In this document: positions 46,334-56,164 of the stretch, piece after piece
Position numbering within the stretch: position 1 is the first letter of the stretch
How the letters are laid out: each line of letters opens with the position of its first letter
DNA from: Bryum argenteum
Taxonomy: Eukaryota > Streptophyta > Bryopsida > Bryales > Bryaceae
NCBI GenBank assembly: GCA_037043015.1
Contig: CM073323.1
Location: 21,914,758 to 21,978,757, forward strand
Length of the DNA stretch: 64,000 nucleotides
Reading direction: 5' to 3'
Translations under genes and position numbers: made by a program
The notes under the pieces: generated by a model
The model's database searches: none
Told to the model about the DNA's origin: nothing
Seen by the model: only the letters and a program-made list of their open reading frames with translations

Positions 46334-47141
46334 TAGAGTGAAAATTTTTAGAAGGTAAACGAAGAGGATGACATGCAAAAGTGAAGAGGATGACAGGCAA
46401 GAGTAGTGAGCAGGAGATTGAGGGAACGGTCTACGAAGTGGCAAGGGACGTCAATGTTGTTGAAAATGAAATTGTTTCAACATTCTCTTCTCAAGTTTAA
46501 GGAATATGTGTCTATACTTTCTATTCTTTGTAATTTTTTCAACTTTTATGTTGATCCATGATTTTCTCTAAAGCAACAAACGTCAAAAAGAAGATGAAAC
46601 ACGAAGAACATGAATTAGTTTGTCGTAGATTGTGCATTACAAAAGTAGTGATCTGTAGAATGAAATGTTTGGTGATTCAGGCATAGGCAAATAAAGGTTG
46701 CATTTATGGTTCTTAGATTCGATGAAAATAAAGAATATTAATAATTGCATGATGTTGATAATCTATTTTGTAAGATTTTTGAGTTGGTATTCATGTATAG
46801 ACTTCTTGAGGGAGTGAAAATGGCTAGAAAGCAAAAGGGTGCTTCAAATACAGGAGTAGAAGTCGAGGTCCGGAGGAGAAGTGAAGGACTTAAAAAAACA
46901 ATCCTATCTTGTAGCAAGGAAGTTTTGTGAAATTGGAGAACATAGCTGGACCATCCAACCTGTACAACAACATTGACAAGGCCATCAGAGATCTTCGTAA
47001 GAAAAATTTATGTCCTATGAATAAATGTAATGGAAATACACACCTTCCAATTACCAAGATGCAGAGCTTCCTGTCTATTAACCACGGCAGACTTAGATTC
47101 CAACATAATACATTTGAAGATTACAGAACTTTCTAGATTAA

Positions 47142-47409
47142 CCCCTAAACCCCTAAAGGTCCAAGAAAGCGGAAATCGCTTTTTGGAATTTCCGCAGGGA
47201 GAAAAATCAGCCAACTTTGACCATTATAATCTCAAAATTGGAGAAAAATTAACGGTTCAAATTTGACATTCGAGAAAAGGGTCAAGTTAACTTCAAGATC
47301 CTACGGTTGGATCTTCTAATCAATGCTTAGATTGAGTTCCTTTGCACCTGAAGTAGATGAAGGTTCTTTTTGATAATTTAAACAGTTTTGTATCAAGGAC
47401 CTTTAGGGG
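47142..47409 (+). mobile_element. TTAA MITE, third subfamily (268 bp)
   Basis: Left end TTAA/CCCCTAAACCCCTAAAGGTCC with a 9-bp duplication of the terminus; right end GGACCTTTAGGGG/TTAA. The interior is unrelated by eye to the other subfamilies except for words shared with 2312-2888 (GATCCTACGGTTGGA-like, GTTCCTTTGCACC-like). Confidence 0.75.
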
Positions 47410-48081
47410 TTAACGTCCAATGCAGTAATTATGAAAAGCCAAAAATCCAGTTTTGCAAGCTAAATTCTACAATTATGAACAAAGAGAAATAGACTTTGTA
47501 TACACTATTTAAGGATAATATAATATTGTTAAAAAATCATTATTTGTTTTGAGATAGTAAATAAAATAAATGTAATGGAATGAATATGAAATATATAATG
47601 TGAAGAAGATGCTTATGTTCCTACTATGGACATGCTTGTCGTGATGGTGTAATAGTAGATGACAAAGACAAAGAGAAAGATTTTTTTCAAAAAGACGATG
47701 AGTTGGCAATGAACTTCAAAGGAAGTAGGAAAATTCGCACTCAAAAAATGTTAAAGGATCTTAGTGTGTGTAGAAACAGAGGTCTTGGAAGAAGTCCTAG
47801 ACGCATCTATTGGTGAACCATCAGACAGTGGCGGCAACGACTGTACGCCACATCATAAGCAGACTGTCTTGGAAAGACATCGATGTGTAGAGAAAAAAGT
47901 AGAAGAGGAAGATCGGAAAAATTGGTTGCTAGCAGGTAAGAATTGTGGAAGTCACTGAGGAGGGCTCTACTGATGGAAGTTGCAGAAATAGAAGAGGTTG
48001 CTGAGGAACTTGACACCAACTGTCATCACAATGTCACAAGATAATATAACCAAACAACTTGGAGACTTGACACGTTTACAG

Positions 48082-48177
48082 GACTTGTTATTTTGAAGTT
48101 TGAGTTTCTTGAGAATGAGGTTACAACAAGACTTGTTATGTTCGAAGTTTGAGTTTCTTGAGAATGAGGTTACAGCA
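48082..48177 (+). repeat. 48-bp tandem duplication
   Basis: Two units (48082-48129, 48130-48177), each with GTTTGAGTTTCTTGAGAATG and GAGGTTACA. Confidence 0.8.
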
Positions 48178-50746
48178 GACATTTGTCAGAAAATGATCGT
48201 AAAGTGGATGCGCTAAACAAAGTGTAGATGGAGACTCACTATGGGAGTACAATCACATCCACCTCACAATGTGAAGCAGAAAGATTGGAATAATTAGCAA
48301 CAATTATGGGGACAAGATGATTTTATTAAGAAAAATAAATAAAATGGTAGTGGTAAGGGGATCCGTGAAGAAACCAAGCAGATTGGGAAGGCGTAGGCTA
48401 ATGGGTACCATTGCATTGCTGTAAGAACACGATACAAAATTGTAATGCAAGTGGAATTGAGTTATGTAAATAGATTTGTTGTCCCATTGCCATTATTACA
48501 TGGCCTAACTATAATTATTTTTGTTTAATTTCCAGAGTGGCAAAAGAGAATTTACGTCAAAACTAAATGAAGAAGTAGCTATAATACGGTCTTGTGAGAG
48601 TATTCTAGAGGTAAGTTTGGAACTCCTCATGCATGAAATCTAAAGACATTTGGATCTGGCCGCCCAAAATACATGTTTGTAATTATTTAATGGTTTCACA
48701 ATTGCATTGTTCATATGATAGATCAACGTCCAATCCATATTTTTATGATTTTTGGAGATTATATTTGGGATTGAAGGGAAATGACTTGTTAAAATTATTC
48801 AAGCAGGAACCCAACAAGCGAATGGCGTCAAGAATAACAGCTATTGAGAGGACTCAATTAGAGGTTAATAGGAAGTTGAAATTGGTATTGAAGAGTCATT
48901 CAAAAATATTGAACATATTGAAGATATCACTAGACAGAAACCGAAATAACTATGTTTTGGAGAAATTCCTTGTGAATGTCATTGGAAATGAAATCAACGA
49001 CTAAGCCATGTCTGACAGCCTGAGAGGACAATTACTAAGGAAGGTGTTGTTTCTAGAAGTTCCGAGGACGAGGTTAGTATGAAATACGATAAGCAGGTGT
49101 TTCCTTCTTGTAAAGATATGGTACAAACTCTTGTTTCATCTAAAAGTAAACTGGCACTTACAGTCTAAATGGGAAGATAAAACGATGTTGTATAGACTAC
49201 ACAAAAAAGATGTTAATGTCTCAATTACATACCATGTATATAGGGGTGCTAACATGAGTAATGTATATGTAGGATATCACGAGAGCAGCAGTTGTGGAAA
49301 AACTAAGGAGCCGACAAGGCGGGTACAAGTCTTCAACAAAGTTCAAAAGCTTTTGCAATGATTATATGTTTTAATAACAATTGTGATACAGTTATATAAC
49401 TGATTTTTGATTAAGATGCATTAATTAAGTAATGAGAGAAACAAATGTATGAAGTAAGTAAACATCATAATTGTGGACTTGATTAGTCGTTTACAAAAAT
49501 GTTTTGTAATATCTCATGAAGAATTGAAGACTGATCATTAATCTAGCAGCTACGACGTCTTAATCAAATAGAGGAGTAGGAGGAGGATAATATTGAGTTT
49601 CATGAAGGTGGAAACTCGAACAATGAGGTCAAGTCTATCCATCTATATGTTCCTTGGTGCAACGTAAAGGCACAACATATATGAAAGACAACTACTTATA
49701 TAAAACTTCTAGGTTTGTCCTATAACATGATAATCAAGCCTTTTGTGCGATAAAACTAATAAGGAATTTTGGATGACCAGTAACTAGGTAGTTGTGATGT
49801 GTATGGATTTAGTGTACGTTATCAAAATTGTTCCGTGGTTCTCTATATACAAAACTATCCTTATTATACCCTATTTAGAATAAGAACTGTGCGTACTTAT
49901 GTAGTCATTTATCTCGGAAATGACAGCGTCTGTAGTCTAAACCTACTTCAAAAGGTCTTGATAAGAAGACTAGTGACCGTAGTGATGACCACTAGACAAC
50001 AACATTCATAGGGAAATTTATGAAATCACAAGTGTACATTACATTTTTTTCTTCAGAATACACGTATAATTTTCTTCAAGCCAAGTAAATAATGACACAC
50101 TTAGTATATCTAGAATAAAAATAAATCACAAGAGTGGAACTTTGATTCTTTCAGAACATAAGTGACTAACAAAGTGTATTGACTATATCGGTAGATTGCA
50201 ACAAGAAACAATTACAAGATGGGACCAAATATACTTTAACAGGTATCACATACTACTTTTAAGTTTGAAGGCTCTTTTCTGAAGTACATGTCGTAATGAA
50301 TGGGTATAGGTCATATGACTTGCTTACATTCTTAAAGACTGAGTTGTCCATCGTATTAATATAAGGTAAGAGTGTCTTGGGCAGGGAAAACGTATATGCA
50401 GAGCTTTCCACCCTCAGGGTGTAGTAAACCATGACCTCTTAATTCTACATCTCCCTTTAGATTGTCATCATTATTCAAACGTACCTCAAAATTCTAGTTG
50501 CACTCTTGTTACTTGTCTCTTCCAAATCATTACAAGGTTTTCTAATTAAATGTTGAACAGTTCAAAGCAAGAGATAAGATTTGGCTAGCAATTATTGATG
50601 ATGACTTGGAAGGAGTTGCCACAACTACGGTATTCATTACTCAATCTAGTTTCCTTTGCAAGCCATCTGAAGATGTATTTGCTCGACTCACCATCAAAAA
50701 GGTACATGTTAATTGTATTGAAACCACTCGAGGACGCAGAATAGTA

Positions 50747-50848
50747 CTCCCTCCGTCCCATTATTATTGTTCAGTGGGTTCTCTCAAATCTACCTTGAGA
50801 GGTGGATTTGAGAGGACCTATTGCACAATAAAAATGGGACAGAGGGAG
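50747..50848 (+). mobile_element. Stowaway MITE (102 bp)
   Basis: Terminal inverted repeats CTCCCTCCGTCCCATTATTA and the near complement ending GGGACAGAGGGAG, flanked by TA. CTCCCTCCGTCCC is the classic Stowaway (Tc1/mariner) terminus. A second inverted pair (CTCTCAAATC...GATTTGAGAG) sits at the centre, so the whole element folds on itself. Diverged halves occur at 13602 and 31270. Confidence 0.9.
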
Positions 50849-51199
50849 TACTATTCAGCAAATGCGATGGGCCAATTGGTGCTTTGGATGAAGAAGCCCA
50901 CATTTCTAGATTTGGAAGCACACTAGATAACAAAGTATACCATCAACAACCCAAAGCTTCGTATCAAGGAGCATATCTACATCAGAGAAGTTGCACTTTC
51001 ACTAGAGTGTGCGTTTCATGTGTAGCTTATAGCACATTAGTTTTTTTTAGATATGGAGGTATAATAACCTTGCTTTTGAAGTTAGTGCTGGGACAGTGAG
51101 CTTTGTTATATACCTCACGTTAAGAGGTAGAGGTCTTGACACTATAGTATTCTGGACAATGTATGTTCAAATAGTCAATCTAGCACTTTTGTTTAAAAT

Positions 51200-51535
51200 G
51201 TATGAAGATTTGCCACAATCCTCAAAAATCAGCATATATGAAGATTTCGGATATCCTGATTTGCCACAATCCTCAAAAACTCAGCTTGTATTAAGATTTC
51301 AAAATACTAATCCAACCCGTATAAGGATATTGGAATCCTCTATTAGGATATCGGAATCCTCATTGGCTACAATCCTCACATCCTCAAAAAATAAATTGAG
51401 CATGTATGAAGATTTCTAAAATTCTAATTTGCTACAATTTTCAAAAACTAAAGTCAACATGTACAAAAACATCTTAATTCCTACTCTACCACAATCTTCA
51501 AAAACTCTGCCTATATAAAGATTTCGAAAATTCTT
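51200..51535 (+). repeat. Degenerate tandem repeat, about 60-70 bp period
   Basis: Five irregular units built on TTGCCACAATCCTCAAAAA and TATGAAGATTTC words. Noncoding. Confidence 0.65.
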
Positions 51536-51706
51536 AAAATAAGGCACGGTAATCCAATTTCCCCTTACTTACCTAGTGTCTTACTATGGTCCCACCTCAT
51601 GTCCAAAATGACATAATGATCCTACCTGAACAACAATGAATATTGTTTGCCATTTGAGACACTTGTTGCAAAGCCCTTAACAAATTAGTCTCATTTATGT
51701 CGTCAT

Positions 51707-51726
51707 TCTTTCTTTCTTTCTTTCTT

Positions 51727-51766
<40 letters not shown>
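51707..51766 (+). repeat. TTTC microsatellite and long T tract
   Basis: TTCTTTCTTTCTTTCTTTCT followed by about 35 T residues. Confidence 0.95.
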
Positions 51767-51767
<1 letters not shown>

Positions 51768-51805
51768 AAACTCCTACAAGTGACACCTTGTAGTGTAGGA
51801 AAAAC

Positions 51806-52145
51806 CAAGGTTGTCATACCGGGCGGGCACGCTGCCCGCCCGTCCGTCCGCCTTGTCCGTCCGATTGAGTTGTGGCTCGCCCGATAGGGTCAAACGACTG
51901 TTGACTTTTAGTTTAGGTAAAAAAACGACGACGTGGCAAGGATTTAGGTGAAAACTAAGCCACTTGGCCGCTGCGTACGGGCCGCGTGGAACGCCACACA
52001 CGCTCTTTACTACAAATTTTGTTACCCACGAAAAATTACACACCCCCTACAATCAAGGTGGGCGGGCACGGCCGTCCGTCCGGGACAACTCGTACGCCCG
52101 TTTTGCCCGCCCGATTACCTCAACACGCCCGATATGACAACCTTG
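51806..52145 (+). mobile_element. hAT-type MITE (340 bp) with 8-bp target duplication
   Basis: Terminal inverted repeats CAAGGTTGTCATACCGGG and the near complement ending ATATGACAACCTTG, flanked by the perfect 8-bp direct repeat GGAAAAAC (51798-51805 and 52146-52153). An 8-bp duplication is diagnostic for hAT. The ends are GC-rich (CCCGCCCGTCCGTCCG-type words) in an otherwise AT-rich region. The open frames here are by-products. Confidence 0.88.
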
Positions 52146-52734
52146 GGAAAAACACTATAAAAAAAACTTAGGAAACAATATTGACTTCAATACCTTCATC
52201 TAGCCTGCCCAAAACAACAAAATGCCTATTTGGCTAATAAGAATAGTTGATGGAACATGGAAACTTCCAAAATACAAGTGAAAATTTGCTAATATACAAC
52301 TTCTAAAACATTTCTTTGAGTATTTTGATAGGCTTTGTAATCAAGCTTAATATTGGAAAAATTTACTAGCGTCTTATATAAGCCCCTTTGCATGAATGGT
52401 CACGATTCAATCTACACTTCAATTAAGTGTGCATTGGTAAACATACAAAGGGCACTCTATCAACTTCTTGACTATGAACATTTAAATAAAGTGCTTGTGT
52501 ATGCCACTTTGGAGCTAATTTTTTTTTCTTTTGAACATGTGATCAATGCTCTCTAATTTGTGAAGTTAATACTCATTGAAATGAATAACAAGAATCATAA
52601 CCAAAAACTTCAATAAAACAACATTTATTAAAGAGAAATCGTATAGAAATTGTGTAACCTTCTTTTGCTTTGACTTTAATTTCTAAGGCACGGTGTTATT
52701 TGAACATCTTGCTAACTCATTGTTTTCAATATAA

Positions 52735-53165
52735 GAAACTTAGCCCTTAGATGTTCTAGCCTAGTTTTAGCCAAGAAACACATTTTCAAAAAATGTGTCA
52801 TAGATGGAAATAAAGGTATTTTATTGAGATCTCAACTGTACAATCTTGTAGTTTACTTATTGTAGGTCACTTGGGTAAAAACTTGACAAATGAGGCCTCA
52901 TAGATTGCAAGATTGTAATGTATTAGTACAAAGAAAAGAACACGGAACTTCATCATTTTCACTTTGAAGTGAAAATGCTACCAATAGACTTGTTGCAATG
53001 AAAAAATCATCAACTGAAATTTGCTAACTTTCAGATCAATAACAATCTTGACCACAAAGAAACCATGAAACCAATCCAAGTGATTTCATCAAAAACAAAC
53101 TTTGGATGAAGAAGCTATCGCTATTCAGAGTTGTTTTTTGCCCTCCAAAATGTTGTTGTTTTACA
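52735..53165 (+). mobile_element. Diverged, internally deleted copy of the 972-bp TTAA MITE
   Basis: Starts near CCCTTAGATGTTCTAGCC and follows the 11529 element (TTTTCACTTTGAAGTGAAAA, CTCATAGATTGCAAGATTGT), then jumps to its right part (GGATGAAGAAGCTAT). Both ends are eroded. Confidence 0.6.
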
Positions 53166-53780
53166 TTCTCTCAAGTATGTTTCACGATTGCATAAAATTT
53201 TACAATTTTTTTTGTGATCTAACTATTATCCTAGACCTATTTGTATTGTGTTTATGAGTATTATGATAATATATATACAAATGGTTCCTTCGGAGTTCAA
53301 TTGGCTCAAAGTCTTATTTGGAGTTGTTAGCAATCAAAGTTGAAGGAGCATTGTCGTGGGTGACAAGTCCAGCATCTCTATTCACCGTGTCATAAGAAGA
53401 ATATGCATAGTCTATTTGATATTTAAAGACATGCTAATGGTGTATTAGTATTCTCTATGTGGGGAAAGATGCAATTGAGGTATAATTTTCATGTTCAGAA
53501 TGCACAAAAAAACTGCAAGTCATATGTAGAACATATTAAGAAGAAGGCAACTGAAGCTTACTATTCTGTACTCGTTATTTTTCTTGCATACATTTGATAG
53601 TTGAAGTGGTCATATACTTTAAATTAGTATCTCGTCAAAAGGTGAACTCTACCTTGTTGTGCATAGTTATAGTTATGGTAGTCAATAATAGACATTGATG
53701 GGATGGGTTGGTCGTAAAGATATTTAATCAAGCTAAACTTCTTTGATAGGGACTTGTTTCTTACTATACCATATGCTTAA

Positions 53781-54142
53781 CCCTTAAACGCCCAAGCAAG
53801 CCTGAGGGGCCTGATTCCAACAGAAGCTTCCCTGTAGCTCTCACTCTACTCAACTTTTCACTTATATTTTGATGTCAAATTGGTCACCTCCTTAAGATGC
53901 ATTCAAAAAGTGAAATTTTACAATTCAAATCACAATTTGTACGAGTGAATTTGTGCTTTGAAAGGATTGGGGTAGGTAGGTTGGGGTTGTATATAACCTT
54001 GTAGGAGGTTGCAAGCTCATCATTGATTGGTCCATTCATGATGCCCAAGTTCAAAAAGTGCACTATTCATGATGCCCAAGTCCAAAAGATGTTGTGATCC
54101 AATTTTGGGCTGCCCGTTTTAGACCCCATGGGCGTTTAAGGG
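53781..54142 (+). mobile_element. TTAA MITE, short subfamily (362 bp)
   Basis: Termini CCCTTAAACGCCC and GGGCGTTTAAGGG, flanked by TTAA at 53777-53780 and 54143-54146. Very similar to the copy at 21419-21779. Confidence 0.8.
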
Positions 54143-54278
54143 TTAATATTCAGGTGACATGTGCCTTCTTCTTGAGTTAATTTGGAACAAAGGGTGCCCA
54201 TTTTAGACCCCATGGGCGTTTAAGGGTTAATATTCAGGTGACATGTGCCTTCTTCTTGAGTAAATTTGGAACAAAGGG
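54111..54278 (+). repeat. 84-bp direct duplication of a MITE end plus flank
   Basis: Units 54111-54194 and 54195-54278 are almost identical and include the last 32 bp of the MITE, the TTAA and the next 48 bp. The MITE right end therefore occurs twice. Confidence 0.85.
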
Positions 54279-54279
54279 A

Positions 54280-56150
54280 GTACATCATAGTACCTTCTTT
54301 GAGCTTGATAAATGCATCCAACCGGTTAAGCCTTCTTATTTTCCAACCCTTGGTACAAATGGTTTATCTATATTTGAATGTGTAATTGCTTCTCATAGTT
54401 TTTTAGAAACTAGAATTGCTCTCTAATATCCAATGGCTATAGCTAATTAAAACTTTAACTTCAAACATCATGTATCCAACAATAGGATACTCCATATAGA
54501 ATTCGAATGAGTTTAAATCTTTCCCAAGAGTTCAAATCAGTCCCAATTTCTTCAAATTTGATTGGTTCATATTGTAGAACCAGCACATAGGGAAAACCAT
54601 CTAAGATTCTAAATATTATATATAGATTGGAGCTCACTTGACCACTATTACCTTACAAGCTATGTGATCCCTAGTTGTTGAACAATATTGCATGTTGGAA
54701 AAATTTCCTTCTTGAACTCATTTCCTCAATTAATATTTATATGACAAATCATCCTATTGTACGAACTGTCATCTCATTTCTTTAATCTTCAACTTGATGT
54801 TATGTTTGGACCAAGTATTTTTCACCTAATTATGTTGGTGAAGGCAATATATACTCCATTTACTAGTATCAATGGATAAAAATGAACGTTGATGTATATG
54901 GGATTGATACATGAGTACTCAAATAAAAGCTATGCTTGTCATTCATTTAGTTAAACCTCAATTGTCCCATGGGAGGCATATATTATTGACCATAGACTAG
55001 GCACTAGGTTGTTCTCTCTAAATTTCAAGGATACTTCAAGACATATATCGGGTATCCAAGCGTATGGATGTGATAAATATTGTGCATTGTGTCCAAAGAA
55101 TTACTTGGGAGTGATCGATCCCAAGGTTTTGGTCACATTACATGAAATGAAACCATAAGACTAAGTTTACATTAGTTGTAGGCTCTTGACATTTTTAGAA
55201 AAAATGCGGGTGAATACCACGACTCAATCCCGACGGTGCTCAAAATTGTATACATAATGTGCATGCCTCAAAAAAATGCAGAGCAAATCTTTGAGCCAAT
55301 TGATTGCAATTCGGGTCTGGCTCCTCACTTATATTTCCATACACCCTATCTAGTTCCACACTAAAATCCTTGCAAATCACAAGGCATGTCACAAAATGGA
55401 GGGAGTAATATACCAATAGAATGCTATTTGTTCAAATACAAACTACTTTTCAGAGTAAACTCCAAGGTACAAACTAGAAGACATGCAAATGCACAAAATA
55501 CATGATATATTGGCAACACTAGCATGCTCAGACCTTTAAGGGTTAACTTACTCAAGTACCGTCTTTCGTAGTCACGATACCATGCAATGCAAGACAATTC
55601 TTTTTTTTTAATACTTCGTCTATAAATCGCACATGTTTTCTTCCATATATTATAAATATGCATACCAACAACTCATGCAATTGTGAATACATATATTCAA
55701 GAAGGTGGTTTCATCTTCTCATTCCCATATGCTCTTGTCGTGCATAGATCCAAAGATCTCATATCATAGATTAACCTAAGATGGAATCAATTCCAAGTTC
55801 TGTACTTCATATAAGTGAAGATATATGTATATTTGAATCTCAATAAATCTCAATAAGTTGTACATAAGCTTGGCCTCCGTGTTTGTAGATGCATGGCCTA
55901 CCCATAATATTAATAGGAAATAGACAAGATCCAACCCCGGTGTCTCCCATTCAACTAATCGTGGGCACTAACCATTTCTGATTAGTGATGGTCCAGAATA
56001 AGAATTGTAACAGGTATTAAGTAGACATGAAACTCGATTGCAAGTGTGTGTCCATGATCGGAGCACGAAGAAAGTTGATGACACGAATTCCAATTGCAGA
56101 CTAAAGTAGATCTTTCCCAGACTGTAAACAATCCCAGTCACTTCCATTGA
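54280..56150. other. Intergenic stretch without recognised gene
   Basis: AT-rich, with stops in all frames. A Stowaway-like word (GGAGGGAGTA at 55399) is the only mobile-element trace. The open frame at 55663-55424 (minus) has no features. Confidence 0.5.
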
Positions 56151-56164
56151 TCCTGGTACTATCC

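Larger units (their letters stand above)
46745..51000 (+). pseudogene. Scattered exon-like segments of an unrecognised gene or relic
   Basis: Several segments are open and bounded by good AG/GT signals. They are 47774-47935 (EPSDSGGNDCTPHHKQTVLE...), 48536-48610 (25 codons, REFTSKLNEEVAIIRSCES, then GTAAGT) and 50561-50701 (47 codons, KIWLAIIDDDLEGVATTTVF). Others with less clear ends are at 46800-46930 (ARKQKGASNTGVEVEVRRR), 46930-47030 (NIAGPSNLYNNIDKAIRDL), 48805-49000 (coiled-coil-like) and 50850-51000. The order is colinear, but intervening stops and two MITE insertions (47142, 50747) break it up. I do not recognise the protein. It may be a decayed gene or one with long MITE-filled introns. 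Confidence 0.3.

Noticed and set aside
47142-47165. Interstitial telomere repeat (CCCTAAA words)
   Set aside because: Only two copies with a 9-bp period, and they form the terminus of a MITE with a matching right end.
51774-52171. Open frames around 51.8-52.2 kb on both strands
   Set aside because: They fall within the GC-rich hAT MITE and are stop-poor because of composition.
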